Assembly (NCBI GenBank): GCA_902606505.1
Contig: CACLGU010000004.1
Coordinates: forward strand, 1 to 58,960
Direction: 5' to 3'
DNA from: an uncultured Prochlorococcus sp.
GTDB taxonomy: Bacteria > Cyanobacteriota > Cyanobacteriia > PCC-6307 > Cyanobiaceae
DNA: 58,960 bases
Under the pieces are notes generated by a model, which searched no databases, was not told where the DNA came from, and saw only the letters and a program-made list of their open reading frames with translations. The position numbers and the translations under genes are program-made. Below are positions 29,812-39,319 of this stretch, in pieces (position 1 is the stretch's first letter; the number at the start of each line of letters is the position of its first letter).

Positions 29812-31020
29812 ATGTCAAAATTATCTCTTTCCAGTCTTGATAAGACACATTTAGAAGGAAAAAAAGTTCTTGTAAGAGTAGATTTTAATGTTCCATTAAA
29901 TGAAGATGGTCAAATAACCGACGATACGCGTATTCGTGCAGCGATCCCAACTATTGAATATCTTATTAATCATTCTGCAAAAGTTATTTTAGCTGCTCAT
30001 TTTGGTAGACCAAAGGGTCAGGTAAATGAAAAAATGAGATTAACTCCAGTAGCAGCAAGATTAAGTGCATTGTTGGGGCAAAATGTTGCTCTTACTAACA
30101 GTTGTATTGGTGATGAAGCAGTTGGAAAATCAAATAGCTTATCTAATGGAGATGTCCTTTTACTCGAAAATGTTCGTTTTTTTGGTGAAGAGGAAAAGAA
30201 CGACCTGGAGTTTGCTAAAAAATTAGCATCACATGCAGATATGTATGTAAATGATGCTTTCGGTGCTGCTCATAGAGCGCATGCTTCAACTCAGGGTGTT
30301 ACAAATTATTTAAGTCCCTCAGTAGCTGGATTCCTTTTAGAAAAAGAATTGAAATACCTACAAGGAGCAGTAGATTCCCCAAATCGTCCATTGGCAGCAA
30401 TAGTTGGAGGGTCAAAGGTTAGTAGCAAAATAGGAGTACTTGATTCTTTACTAGATAAGTGTGACAAAATCATGATTGGTGGAGGTATGATTTTCACTTT
30501 TTATAAAGCTAGAGGTTTAGATGTCGGGAAGAGCCTTGTAGAAGAAGATAAACTTGAGCTTGCTAAAGATTTAGAAACAAAAGCAAAAGCAAAAGGAGTA
30601 GAATTATTATTACCCACTGATGTTGTTTTGGCTGATGAATTTTCTCCTGACGCCAATAGTAAAATATCTCAAATTGATGCAATTAGTGGGAATTGGATGG
30701 GTCTAGATATTGGTCCAGATTCCATTAAAGTTTTTCAGAATGCTCTTGCAGAATGTAAGACAATTATTTGGAATGGTCCAATGGGAGTTTTTGAATTTGA
30801 TAAATTTGCAGATGGTACAAATGCAATAGCTACGACTCTTGCGGACTTAAGTGCTTTTTCTGAAGTTTGTACAATAATAGGTGGTGGAGATTCAGTTGCA
30901 GCAGTTGAAAAAGCAGGATTAGCTGAAAAAATGTCTCATATATCTACCGGAGGTGGGGCTAGTTTGGAACTTTTAGAAGGTAAAACTTTACCAGGTGTGG
31001 CTGCGTTAAACGACGCTTAG
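29812..31020 (+). CDS. pgk: Phosphoglycerate kinase
   Basis: Calvin cycle and glycolytic enzyme interconverting 1,3-bisphosphoglycerate and 3-phosphoglycerate with ATP. Signatures are VRVDFNVP at about 22-29, AHFGRPKG, the [14 protein letters not shown] motif and the C-terminal nucleotide loop GGGDSVAA with [13 protein letters not shown]. Length 402 is normal. It is a leader gene with its own 210-base upstream gap. Its stop is 1 base from the stop of the next gene on the opposite strand. Confidence 0.98.
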   Translation: MSKLSLSSLDKTHLEGKKVLVRVDFNVPLNEDGQITDDTRIRAAIPTIEYLINHSAKVILAAHFGRPKGQVNEKMRLTPVAARLSALLGQNVALTNSCIGDEAVGKSNSLSNGDVLLLENVRFFGEEEKNDLEFAKKLASHADMYVNDAFGAAHRAHASTQGVTNYLSPSVAGFLLEKELKYLQGAVDSPNRPLAAIVGGSKVSSKIGVLDSLLDKCDKIMIGGGMIFTFYKARGLDVGKSLVEEDKLELAKDLETKAKAKGVELLLPTDVVLADEFSPDANSKISQIDAISGNWMGLDIGPDSIKVFQNALAECKTIIWNGPMGVFEFDKFADGTNAIATTLADLSAFSEVCTIIGGGDSVAAVEKAGLAEKMSHISTGGGASLELLEGKTLPGVAALNDA

Positions 31021-31021
31021 G

Positions 31022-31756
31022 CTATATCTCATCAACAATATCAACGCTCTTTGTGAAAGTAATCATTCCCTCGGGATGAGCTATGATTCCTGACCAAATT
31101 TGCATCCCTGGTTTTGAAGGGGCTCTTGTAATTTTAAAAATCCCTCCAGACGCCAATGGTTCCAATAATATTTCTTGTTCAAACAATGAATTAACTTGAT
31201 GAGGTTTTATAGCTCCAGCAATAATCACTTCTTCAAGAGGCTTATTTAGAATTATATCGATATCGTATTTTGAACCAGTAAGAACTCTATCAGGAATTTT
31301 AAAACTAATATCTATTTTTTTATTATCGTTTCTTATTGTGGCGAATAAATTTTTGATAATCCCTTCACTTATTTTTCCATTTACGATTGAAAATAAATAA
31401 TCAAATTTGGATTCGAGTATATATATTTCTCCGTTAACTATTTTTTCCCCAGAAACTTTTATTCGCAAAATATCTTCATCTGGAATATTAGATTTTAATC
31501 TTTTGATCTTCCATTTGCTGTTAGGGAAATCATTAATAATCTTTGAAAATTGTTTTGGAATATTTTGGTTTTCATCATTTCTAAAATTTTTTTTAATAAA
31601 ATCTAAGTCTCGCTTATTTAATGAGGTTTCTAAATTTCTTATAAAATCAACTTTTAAAGTTTGCGATATTGCTGAATAGGGGAGAATGAGATAAATAAAT
31701 AAGTAGAGAGGGAATCCTATATTTCTGAATAAGTTTAAATTCAACATATTTATCAT
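31022..31756 (-). CDS. Exported protein of unknown function
   Basis: A 244-residue protein with a signal-like N terminus: a hydrophobic stretch at about 15-30 (GFPLYLFIYLILPYSAIS), suggesting export to periplasm or lumen, or anchoring. The C-terminal 100 residues form beta-rich segments (DISFKIPDRVLTGSKYDI, VIIAGAIKPHQ, MQIWSGIIAHPEGMITF) conserved in cyanobacteria as far as I recognise. The start may be the ATG at 31756 or the ATG 3 codons later. No catalytic residues recognised. It sits between pgk and murG, divergent from murG. Confidence 0.7.
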   Translation of the reverse strand: MINMLNLNLFRNIGFPLYLFIYLILPYSAISQTLKVDFIRNLETSLNKRDLDFIKKNFRNDENQNIPKQFSKIINDFPNSKWKIKRLKSNIPDEDILRIKVSGEKIVNGEIYILESKFDYLFSIVNGKISEGIIKNLFATIRNDNKKIDISFKIPDRVLTGSKYDIDIILNKPLEEVIIAGAIKPHQVNSLFEQEILLEPLASGGIFKITRAPSKPGMQIWSGIIAHPEGMITFTKSVDIVDEI

Positions 31757-31788
31757 TTATTATTTTCATTCTACTAATTTAAGTTTTT

Positions 31789-32880
31789 ATGTCTAAAAAA
31801 AATAATTTATTAGTTGCAGCTAGTGGAACAGGAGGCCATATTTTTCCAGCTTTAGCAGTTTCTAAAGAGGTGGAAGATGATTGGAATATTCATTGGTTGG
31901 GTATTCAGCAAAGACTTGATGCGAATTTGATTCCCCAAAAATATAATTTGAAGACTTTGAATTTAAAGACACCAAGAAAAAATATTTTTTTGTTTTATCA
32001 ATATATAAAAATTTTAATGTCAACTTTCCAAATAATTAGGATCTTAAAAGAAAAAAAAATTAACTTGGTTTTTACGACTGGAGGTTATATCTCTGCCCCT
32101 ACTATTGTTGCTTCAAAACTACTCAGGATACCTGTCATTATTCATGAATCAAATTTAATTCCAGGAATGGTCACGAAATATTTTGGTTTTTTGTGTAACT
32201 ATGTTTTTCTAGGATTTAAGAAAACAAATTCTTATTTAAGAAATTGTAAAACTATTTTCACTGGGACTCCTTTAAGAGATCAATTCTATAAATCTCATCC
32301 CTTGCCAGAATGGGTCCCAAAAGGAAAAGGACCTCTTTTGATTGTTATGGGAGGTAGCCAAGGAGCAAAAGCTATAAATCAAATTCTTAACGAATCTCTT
32401 GAATTTTTAATGAAAAAACAGTTTCGGATAGTTCATATTATTGGCGAATGTAATAAACAATCCTTTAATGTAAAAAATTCCAATAATGTTGTTCAAAAGA
32501 AATTTACTAATGAAATCGCAGCTTTGATTCAAAACTGTGATCTTGTAATATCGAGATCTGGTGCAGGAACAATAAATGAACTTATAGAAACTGAAAAACC
32601 TTCAATTTTAATTCCATTTCCTTATTCTAAAAATAATCACCAGGAAAAAAATGCAATGATTCTTGCTGAAAGTGGAGGATCAGTTTTAATGAATCAAAGT
32701 AAAATTTCTAAAGAAGTTTTTGAAGAAACTATAGAAAGAATTTTTAAGAGAAAATCAAAAAACGGAAAATATTACTATGAAATTTTAGATATTATGAAGA
32801 AGAATATGGAAAATAATAATAAAATCAAATCAAAAATTGAGATTAGGAAATTTTTTAATTATTTTTTAAAGGAATTCTGA
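31789..32880 (+). CDS. murG: UDP-GlcNAc:undecaprenyl-PP-MurNAc-pentapeptide GlcNAc transferase
   Basis: Makes lipid II on the inner face of the plasma membrane during peptidoglycan synthesis. Motifs: ASGTGGHIFPALAV at the start, a nucleotide-binding GGSQGAKAIN near 188, and RSGAGTINELIE near 262, all typical of MurG. Length 363 is normal. No other mur gene is adjacent. Its 3' end overlaps the CobD-like gene on the other strand by 22 bases, which constrains both C termini. Confidence 0.95.
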   Translation: MSKKNNLLVAASGTGGHIFPALAVSKEVEDDWNIHWLGIQQRLDANLIPQKYNLKTLNLKTPRKNIFLFYQYIKILMSTFQIIRILKEKKINLVFTTGGYISAPTIVASKLLRIPVIIHESNLIPGMVTKYFGFLCNYVFLGFKKTNSYLRNCKTIFTGTPLRDQFYKSHPLPEWVPKGKGPLLIVMGGSQGAKAINQILNESLEFLMKKQFRIVHIIGECNKQSFNVKNSNNVVQKKFTNEIAALIQNCDLVISRSGAGTINELIETEKPSILIPFPYSKNNHQEKNAMILAESGGSVLMNQSKISKEVFEETIERIFKRKSKNGKYYYEILDIMKKNMENNNKIKSKIEIRKFFNYFLKEF

Positions 32881-33983
32881 ATTTCTTTACATAAAAGAGT
32901 GTTATTTTTCCTACTCTGCAAACTTATTCTTGCCCACTTTTCATCCAGAAATCTAAATGAATTACATTCTCTGAGCAATATTCCCTTATTTTCTAAGTAT
33001 TTTATATTAGGCGACAAGGATTTTTTACTTTCTATTAAAAAAAAGTTGGTTGAAGAGTTATGAACTTTAAGATTCTCTATTTTTGATAATTTTTCAAATA
33101 CTCTTTTTTTTTCAATATTTATCCAGCTGTGAATCTGTTTTGTCCACTGTTCATAGAATTTCTTATTACTTAGTAGATCAATTCCGGCTTTAATAGAAAA
33201 TGAATTTAAAGGCCAAGGATCTCTATTTATTTCCCATTCTTTTAGTATTTTCGATGAGCCAATAACGTAACCTAATCTAAGACCAGGAATATTGAAGATT
33301 TTGGTTAAACTTCTCAAGACTAATAAATTGTCAAATCTTTGGGTTAATGGTATTAAAGATTCTTTCTCTCCATTAGGTGTTATCGATAAGAAAGCTTCAT
33401 CACAGATAACTAATTTATATTTTTTTACAACTTCCTTCAATGAATTCTTTTCCCATAATTGGCCAGTAGGGTTATGTGGATTTGTTATCCAAATAACATC
33501 ACCTTTTGGATGCAGAGGAAATGGTTGAGGAAAAATATCATTCCAGTTTTTTGGTAATTCGCAATGTATAAAATTGCTATTCCAACAATTTAAAGATCTT
33601 TCATAATCAACAAATGAGGGAGAAGGAATACAACTTATTCCAAATTTGGATGCTTCATAACCTGCCCAGGTTATTAGTTCAGAAGCTCCATTTCCAGGAA
33701 GTATATTGTCTGGATTTATCCCATGAAATTTACCGATTATTTCTTTCAGATCATTCAAGTTTCTCTCTGGGTAATATCTAAATCCAAGATTCTCAATTCC
33801 AGCATTTAATGAATCTATTAGTATTTGAGGTGGATCAAAGGGTACTAAAGAGGCACTTGCGTCAATAATTTCAGAGGGTAATAAATTTAATTTTTTTGCA
33901 TTTGCATATACATTCCCTCCATGCTTTAAGTTTGATATTTTCATGGCTAATGTTGAGTAATCATTAGTTTTCGGTTTGTTCAT
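32859..33983 (-). CDS. cobC: L-threonine-O-3-phosphate decarboxylase-like aminotransferase (CobD/CobC type)
   Basis: A PLP fold-type I enzyme, 374 residues. The KHGGNVYANAKKL opening is typical of CobD/CobC proteins, and the PLP lysine lies in RSLTKIFNIPGLRLGY; ITNPHNPTGQ and VICDEAFL are present. In B12 synthesis CobD makes aminopropanol phosphate; cyanobacterial homologues may do the same for pseudocobalamin. A HisC role is less likely because a better HisC is at 18.0-19.1 kb. It is the last gene of the reverse rnhA-pyrD-cobC run and overlaps the murG tail. Confidence 0.75.
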   Translation of the reverse strand: MNKPKTNDYSTLAMKISNLKHGGNVYANAKKLNLLPSEIIDASASLVPFDPPQILIDSLNAGIENLGFRYYPERNLNDLKEIIGKFHGINPDNILPGNGASELITWAGYEASKFGISCIPSPSFVDYERSLNCWNSNFIHCELPKNWNDIFPQPFPLHPKGDVIWITNPHNPTGQLWEKNSLKEVVKKYKLVICDEAFLSITPNGEKESLIPLTQRFDNLLVLRSLTKIFNIPGLRLGYVIGSSKILKEWEINRDPWPLNSFSIKAGIDLLSNKKFYEQWTKQIHSWINIEKKRVFEKLSKIENLKVHNSSTNFFLIESKKSLSPNIKYLENKGILLRECNSFRFLDEKWARISLQSRKNNTLLCKEIQNSFKK

Positions 33984-34000
33984 TATTCATTTTCTAATTT

Positions 34001-35170
34001 TTATTTAACCCATTTTAAATCTGATCCAATGGCCTCTTTTATATTAGATAATTGATGTTTATTGAGTTGCTTTAAAATCCCTTCTAGTATATTGGGGACT
34101 AATTGTGGCCCCTTATATATCCATCCCGTATAAAGTTGAATTAATGATGCTCCAGAACAAATTCTTTCCCAAGCCGACTCTGGACTATCGATTCCTCCAA
34201 CGCCAATTAAAATAATCTTTTTATCAATATTATGAATATGTTTTATTATTTGATTTGCTTTTTTTTGTAGAGGCTTTCCACTTAATCCTCCATTTTCTTC
34301 AGAAAGTAATAATCCTGTTTGACTGATCTTCCTATTTTCAAGACCTAATCTATCTATGCTGGTGTTAGTAGCAATTATCCCATCGATATTTTCCTCAATT
34401 ATTAACTGGCAAATATCTTCAATATCTTTAAGGCTTAAATCTGGCGCAATTTTTACAAATAATGGTGGACAATTAGGTAAGTTTTTAATTTCTCTAAGAA
34501 GTTCTTTTAGAAGAAGCGGATCTTGCAACTTTCTTAGTCCTTCAGTATTTGGAGAACTTACGTTTATTGCTGCATAATCACAATATGGAATTAATAATTT
34601 TAGAGAAGTTAAATAATCATCTTTTGCTTGAGATAAATCTGTAATTTTAGACTTGCCAAAATTTATCCCTAAACAAATATTCTTTCTATTTTTTTTAAAC
34701 TCAATTCCTTGTTCTACAAAGTTTTTAACTAGATTTTCAGCACCATTGTTATTAAAACCCATTCTATTTAATGCTGCTTCTTCCTCCGCCAATCTAAACA
34801 ACCTTGGTTTGGGATTTCCATTCTGAGCAAATTTGGTTACTGTACCAAGTTCGGCAAATCCAAAACCAAAATCTTTCCATACATTTGCAGCATTTCCATT
34901 TTTGTCGAAACCCGCAGCTAAACCAATTGGATTACAAAAATTTATACCACATATGCTCTGAGTTAACCTTTTATCAACTATAGAAAATTCTTCATTTAGA
35001 TTTTTTAAGATAGATGAAACTACAGGCCAATTATATTTTCTTGAACTGAATGATAGAAGGCTAAGAGATAAATTAGTTAAGTATTCTGCGTCAATTCCAG
35101 AGTCTCTTTTTAATACAGGGGTAATCAAGTTTTTATATAGATTTTTAAATCCCCCCTTCTGTTCATTCAT
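34001..35170 (-). CDS. pyrD: Dihydroorotate dehydrogenase (quinone type, class 2)
   Basis: Membrane-associated flavoenzyme oxidising dihydroorotate with quinone. It shows the FMN-binding GLAAGFDKNGNA, the GFGFAELGTVT, INVSSPNTEGLR, NTSIDR and IGVGGI segments that define the class 2 family. Length 389 includes a class-2-type N-terminal helical extension that would contact the membrane. It begins inside the last 4 bases of rnhA, so the two are coupled. Cobalamin-like gene follows 17 bases later. Confidence 0.96.
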   Translation of the reverse strand: MNEQKGGFKNLYKNLITPVLKRDSGIDAEYLTNLSLSLLSFSSRKYNWPVVSSILKNLNEEFSIVDKRLTQSICGINFCNPIGLAAGFDKNGNAANVWKDFGFGFAELGTVTKFAQNGNPKPRLFRLAEEEAALNRMGFNNNGAENLVKNFVEQGIEFKKNRKNICLGINFGKSKITDLSQAKDDYLTSLKLLIPYCDYAAINVSSPNTEGLRKLQDPLLLKELLREIKNLPNCPPLFVKIAPDLSLKDIEDICQLIIEENIDGIIATNTSIDRLGLENRKISQTGLLLSEENGGLSGKPLQKKANQIIKHIHNIDKKIILIGVGGIDSPESAWERICSGASLIQLYTGWIYKGPQLVPNILEGILKQLNKHQLSNIKEAIGSDLKWVK

Positions 35171-35913
35171 AAAAAATTAGACTTCTTTTTTTCTATTATC
35201 CAATATTTTTTATCTTTGGGTATCAATCTCCAATTACGCCATTCAAAAAGTGAATATTGTTTTATCTTTAAGTGGTTTTCTTCACCTAATAAGGTGCATA
35301 GTTCTGGTGAACTTAATAAGTATTTTTTTTCTGCAAATTTTTGAATTAATTCATTTCTTGAAAATAATTCCTGAATTTCTGAAGGTGCATTTTTCTCAAA
35401 AAAGTCTACTGATGATTCAGACTCTTCTAAGTTTCTTATTAAAGATATACCTTTGCTATAGTTAGTCGCGATTTTATCAACCCTATCATTTTGTTTGTCA
35501 CCGCTATGGCCTTTAACATATTCCATTACAAGACCATTAATTCTTAATTGATCAATTTTTTGCCATAAGTCAAGATTTTGAACTGATTTTCCTGAGCTTG
35601 TTTTCCATCCATTTTTCTTCCAATTAATAATCCATTTTGTATACCCTTCTATGACATATTTACTATCAGTTCTTAATTTAAAGTTCTCTTTTAATTTATA
35701 GTTTTTTAATTTCTCAATTGTCTTTATAGCTGCAGTTAGTTCCATTCTATTATTAGTGGTATTTTGCTCGGAACCACCTATTTCTAATTCACTGTTGTCG
35801 TCAAAAATTATTAAGCCACCCCAACCACCTGGACCTGGATTACCACTGCAGGCTCCATCCGTTGCAGCTTCAATTGCAATACTATCACTATTCATAATTT
35901 TTGAAGCCGACAT
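35167..35913 (-). CDS. rnhA: Ribonuclease HI with C-terminal extension
   Basis: Cleaves the RNA strand of RNA-DNA hybrids. The RNase H domain (about 10-160) keeps all catalytic carboxylates: TDGACSGNPGPGGWGG, the Glu in NRMELTAA, RTDSKYV and NDRVDKIA. At 248 residues it is about 90 longer than E. coli RnhA; the extra C-terminal part (from about 160) has a charged helix and a WRNWRLIPKDKKYWII segment I cannot assign. It follows rplL by 29 bases and overlaps pyrD by 4, so it may be read partly from the ribosomal transcript. Confidence 0.92.
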   Translation of the reverse strand: MSASKIMNSDSIAIEAATDGACSGNPGPGGWGGLIIFDDNSELEIGGSEQNTTNNRMELTAAIKTIEKLKNYKLKENFKLRTDSKYVIEGYTKWIINWKKNGWKTSSGKSVQNLDLWQKIDQLRINGLVMEYVKGHSGDKQNDRVDKIATNYSKGISLIRNLEESESSVDFFEKNAPSEIQELFSRNELIQKFAEKKYLLSSPELCTLLGEENHLKIKQYSLFEWRNWRLIPKDKKYWIIEKKKSNFL

Positions 35914-35942
35914 AAGCTATATCGGCTTGAAAAAATCTTCTC

Positions 35943-36338
35943 TTACTTAAGTGTAACTTTACCGCCAGCTTCTTCAATCTCTTTTTTTAAAGATTCAGCA
36001 TCTGCTTTAGCAATTCCTTCTTTTACTGTTTTTGGCGCAGATTCAACAAGTGCTTTTGCATCGCCAAGACCCAGCCCAGTTGCATTTCTTACAACCTTAA
36101 GAACTTTGATTTTTGCAGCTGCATCAAAGCTTTCAAGAACTACATCAAATTCAGTTTTTTCTTCAGCAGCGCCACCATCTGCGTCACCACCAGCTGCTCC
36201 TGGAGCTGCCATTACTACACCTGCAGAAGCTGCAGCAGATACACCAAAAGCCTCTTCAATTTGCTTTACAAGCTCAGATGCTTCTAAAAGTGATAGAGAT
36301 TTTAATGATTCAAGAATTTCTTCGGTTTTTGCGGACAT
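35943..36338 (-). CDS. rplL: 50S ribosomal protein L7/L12
   Basis: The ribosomal stalk protein that recruits translation GTPases. The N-terminal dimerisation helices (1-32), an alanine/glycine/asparate-rich hinge (about 40-60) and the globular domain with [20 protein letters not shown] are all present. Length 131 is normal. It lies 28 bases after rplJ, standard order rplJ-rplL, in the secE-nusG-rplKAJL block on the reverse strand. Confidence 0.98.
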
Positions 36339-36366
36339 TTTCTTAAAAGTTAATTAGGTTTTGAAT

Positions 36367-36894
36367 TTAGGATTCTGATTTCTCAGAATGTTGTTTAAGT
36401 GATCTAGCAAGTCCAGAAGGTACTTCATTAATAGAGATCGCAATTTTTGTTGCAACGCCATTAAGAGCGCCAGCAATTTTTGCCATCAATACTTCTTTAG
36501 ATGGAAGACTTGCAATTTCTTTTATTTCAGAATCGCTTAGAAGTCTGCCTTCAAATAAAGCTCCTTTGGTTTCGGATTTTTTGGTGTCTTTTTGAAAAGA
36601 TTGGATAGCTTTTACAGCACCACCAACATCTTCTTTGATTAAGACAAAAGCATTTGTTCCGGACAGTAAAGATTCGAGATCGTTCCAATTACTATCTCCA
36701 TCAATAGCTTTACGCATTAATGAATTTTTAGTAATTTTGCAAATGCCATTAGTTGTTTGCAATCTAGATCGCAAATCTGACATCTCTTTGATAGTTAAAC
36801 CTTTATAGTCAAGAACTACAGCCATTTCCGAGTCGTTTAATAGAGATTTAATCTCAGTAACGATTTGTTGCTTATTCTCTAGTGTTCGGCCCAT
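36367..36894 (-). CDS. rplJ: 50S ribosomal protein L10
   Basis: Stalk base protein that holds L7/L12 dimers. It has the N-terminal [34 protein letters not shown] and the RKAIDG segments of the family. Length 175 is normal for cyanobacteria. A structured 5' region and a promoter-like TATAAT precede it. Autoregulation by L10-L12 binding to that leader is known elsewhere; here it is inferred. Confidence 0.97.
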   Translation of the reverse strand: MGRTLENKQQIVTEIKSLLNDSEMAVVLDYKGLTIKEMSDLRSRLQTTNGICKITKNSLMRKAIDGDSNWNDLESLLSGTNAFVLIKEDVGGAVKAIQSFQKDTKKSETKGALFEGRLLSDSEIKEIASLPSKEVLMAKIAGALNGVATKIAISINEVPSGLARSLKQHSEKSES

Positions 36895-36899
36895 TGATG

Positions 36900-36980
36900 T
36901 TTTTTGGATCGTAATTTAGGGAGAGCAGGAAATGCGGCAAAGTCCTTTTAAAGAGGCCGCTTTTATTAGATCCAAAAAGA
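36900..36980 (-). promoter_or_regulatory. Structured rplJ leader, probable L10 autoregulatory site
   Basis: A perfect 10-bp inverted repeat closes the leader: 36901-36910 pairs with 36969-36978 (TTTTTGGATC / GATCCAAAAA). Inside it, 36934-36938 pairs with 36956-36960 (GCGGC / GCCGC). This nested helix lies directly before rplJ, where bacterial L10 leaders act. Fit to the L10 leader family is by position and structure, not by alignment. Confidence 0.6.
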
Positions 36981-37068
36981 AATAATTTAAGACGAGTCCT
37001 CGGTAGGAATTAAAAATTTAGAGTAACTAAATCAACCTACTTTCTTTGGCCGTATTATTGCACTTAAA

Positions 37069-37074
37069 ATTATA
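37069..37074 (-). promoter_or_regulatory. Probable -10 of the rplJ-rplL promoter
   Basis: A perfect TATAAT on the reverse strand lies 11 bases past the rplA stop, giving a leader of about 165 bases that includes the nested helix before rplJ. No strong -35 hexamer is seen, as often in these genomes. Confidence 0.5.
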
Positions 37075-37084
37075 CTACAGAACG

Positions 37085-37792
37085 TTAACCTTCCGGTTGG
37101 TAATCTTGTACAGCATTTATGTCAACTTGAACCGAAGGCCCCATTGTTGAAGTTACATAAAAAGTTTTCCAATACTTTCCCTTGGCTCCACTTGGTTTAT
37201 TTTTATCAATTGATTCTTGTAAGGTTTTCAAATTGTCAAATAAAGCCTCTTTTGTGAAACTTGCTTTTCCAAAGCGGACATGAACGATTCCAGCCTTATC
37301 TGCTCTAAATTCGAGCTTACCAGCTTTGAATTCTTTTATCGCATTAGCAATGTCATTAGTTACTGTTCCAGCTTTAGGATTAGGCATTAAACCTCTAGGT
37401 CCTAAAACTCTTCCTAATTTTGCAACCTTTGGCATCATATCTGGAGTTGCAATAAGTAGATCAAACTCCATATTTCCTTTGTTGATGCTTTCCACCAGAT
37501 CTTCTTCGCCAAATAAATCTGCACCAGCAACCTTTGCTTTCGATACATTCTCACCGCTAGTGATTACTGCAATTTTGATGCTTTGGCCAGTACCATGCGG
37601 TAATGCAACAGTGGTCCTTAATTGTTGATCAGTATATTTTGGATCAATACCTAAACGAATATGTGCTTCAATCGTTTCATCAAATTTTGCATTAGCATTT
37701 TTCTTGATAATACTAAGAGCTTCAAGTGGTGCGTAGATGCGATCTTCTATCTTTGTTGATAGAGCCGCCATTCTTTTGGATAGTTTTTTCAT
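37085..37792 (-). CDS. rplA: 50S ribosomal protein L1
   Basis: Binds the mobile L1 stalk of 23S rRNA. Family motifs: [18 protein letters not shown] near residue 35, the [19 protein letters not shown] signature near 125, and [15 protein letters not shown]. Length 235 is normal. It follows rplK by 66 bases in standard order. The gene is read from the reverse strand within the nusG-rplK-rplA block. Confidence 0.98.
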   Translation of the reverse strand: MKKLSKRMAALSTKIEDRIYAPLEALSIIKKNANAKFDETIEAHIRLGIDPKYTDQQLRTTVALPHGTGQSIKIAVITSGENVSKAKVAGADLFGEEDLVESINKGNMEFDLLIATPDMMPKVAKLGRVLGPRGLMPNPKAGTVTNDIANAIKEFKAGKLEFRADKAGIVHVRFGKASFTKEALFDNLKTLQESIDKNKPSGAKGKYWKTFYVTSTMGPSVQVDINAVQDYQPEG

Positions 37793-37858
37793 AATAATAT
37801 TGGGTGCAAACGGTTATTAACTAACCTCCCCTAAATAGTGAGAAATTTCGAATAGAAC

Positions 37859-38284
37859 TCAATCAGTAATAGAGACGCCCATATTACGAGCAGTACCCTC
37901 AATTACTTTCATTGCCGATTCAACACTAGAACAGTTTAGATCAGGAAGCTTAGTTTTGGCTATTTCTTCTAATTGAGCTTTACTTATATTCCCAACAGAG
38001 CCTTTTGCGGATTCACCTGATCCTTTCTCTATACCAGCTGCTTTTGTTATTAAGACGGAAGCAGGAGGTGTTTTTGTGATAAAAGTAAAGCTTCTATCTT
38101 CAAAAACAGAAATTTCAACTGGAATTACAAAACCTGCTTTATCTTGTGTCCTTGCATTATATTCTTTGCAAAATGACATGATATTAACACCATGCTGTCC
38201 TAAAGCTGGCCCTACAGGAGGAGCAGGATTTGCTTTGCCTGCTTGTAGAGCAAGCTTGATAACTGCAACAATTTTTTTTGCCAT
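37859..38284 (-). CDS. rplK: 50S ribosomal protein L11
   Basis: Ribosomal protein at the GTPase-associated centre. It starts with [22 protein letters not shown] and the [13 protein letters not shown] segment, with the FEDRSFTF and [12 protein letters not shown] segments later. Length 141 is normal. It is followed by rplA and preceded by nusG in the conserved order. Confidence 0.98.
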   Translation of the reverse strand: MAKKIVAVIKLALQAGKANPAPPVGPALGQHGVNIMSFCKEYNARTQDKAGFVIPVEISVFEDRSFTFITKTPPASVLITKAAGIEKGSGESAKGSVGNISKAQLEEIAKTKLPDLNCSSVESAMKVIEGTARNMGVSITD

Positions 38285-38351
38285 TAGATTAGAGAATTTA
38301 AGCTGAAGTAGAAAATCATAATTTTACTCGATAAACAAGAACTATTAGAAA

Positions 38352-38963
38352 TTAATTTTGTTTATTGATTTGGGAGAATTCTAATTCTACAGGAGTCTCG
38401 CGCCCAAATATTGAAAGTAATGCTTTTAATTTATTTCTTTCTCCGGAAACTTCTATAACTTCTCCTTGAAAATCCTTGAACGGACCACTAGTTACAATGA
38501 TTCTATCTTTTTCTTCAATATCTAACTTGATTACAGCTTTTTTCTCCGATGCGCGCTTAAATATTCTATTAACTTCTTGTCTTGATAATGGTCGAGGTTT
38601 GATATGCCCTCGAGATCTTCCGCTGCCTCTACCGTCTTCAGCACCGACAAAGTTAATTACATTTGGAGTACTTTTAACAGCCATCATTGTATCTTCATCC
38701 AAAATCATTCTTACCAGAACATAACCCGGAAAAACTTTTTCTTCAGTAGTTTGTCTGCTTCCATCTTTTTTTAATTTAATTCCTGGGGTTTGGGGAATTT
38801 CAATTTCAATGATTCGATTATTGACACCTAAAGTTACTGATCTCTGCTCCAAGGTCGCTTTTACCTTTTTTTCACAGCTTGATGCTACTTGAACTGCATA
38901 CCATCTTGCGATGCTTGTATTTGCTTTTGAAGAAGCAAGGCTTGTAGTTAATTCATTACTCAT
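38352..38963 (-). CDS. nusG: Transcription antitermination/elongation factor NusG
   Basis: Binds RNA polymerase and couples it to ribosomes and Rho-type control. The NGN domain (about 18-125) has WYAVQVASSCEKKVKATLE and FPGYVLVRM; the C-terminal KOW motif follows as VTSGPFKDFQGEVIEV. Length 203 is normal. Lies 51 bases after secE and 67 before rplK on the reverse strand. Confidence 0.97.
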   Translation of the reverse strand: MSNELTTSLASSKANTSIARWYAVQVASSCEKKVKATLEQRSVTLGVNNRIIEIEIPQTPGIKLKKDGSRQTTEEKVFPGYVLVRMILDEDTMMAVKSTPNVINFVGAEDGRGSGRSRGHIKPRPLSRQEVNRIFKRASEKKAVIKLDIEEKDRIIVTSGPFKDFQGEVIEVSGERNKLKALLSIFGRETPVELEFSQINKQN

Positions 38964-39014
38964 TTTTCTGGAAGCTTAATTAAGATCTTTATTGATGGAT
39001 ATTTGGGAGACAAT

Positions 39015-39257
39015 TCAACCAAAAATTTGTGAGGCTGCCCATCCATAGAATCTGCTAACAGAAGCAATGGCTGCAGCAGAAAACGATACCATAATTATAA
39101 CTGCTACTGATTCGCTAAAAAGTTGTTGTTTGTTAGGCCACACGACAAGTTTAAGTTCGTCGTAGGTAGATCTAAAAAAATTATTCTTTTTTTTAGGCTC
39201 TTCAACTTTAGGAGAATCCTTTTTAAGAGGTTCTTTATTAGTAGTGGGACTTGTCAC
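39015..39257 (-). CDS. secE: Preprotein translocase subunit SecE
   Basis: An 80-residue component of the SecYEG channel. After a lysine/proline-rich N terminus comes the amphipathic ELKLVVWPNKQQLFSES segment, typical of SecE, and one transmembrane helix at about 52-72. Short cyanobacterial SecE with a single membrane span is normal. The order secE-nusG-rplK-rplA-rplJ-rplL is conserved. Confidence 0.95.
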   Translation of the reverse strand: MTSPTTNKEPLKKDSPKVEEPKKKNNFFRSTYDELKLVVWPNKQQLFSESVAVIIMVSFSAAAIASVSRFYGWAASQIFG

Positions 39258-39319
39258 AAAATTTTTTTTGAAATTAAGCTTTACGCTTTAGTTTTTATTT
39301 TAGCTTATTGATTTACTCC

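Noticed and set aside
36106-36357. Forward-strand frames opposite rplL
   Set aside because: Alanine-rich hinge codons of L7/L12 read backwards produce these long frames; rplL is certain.
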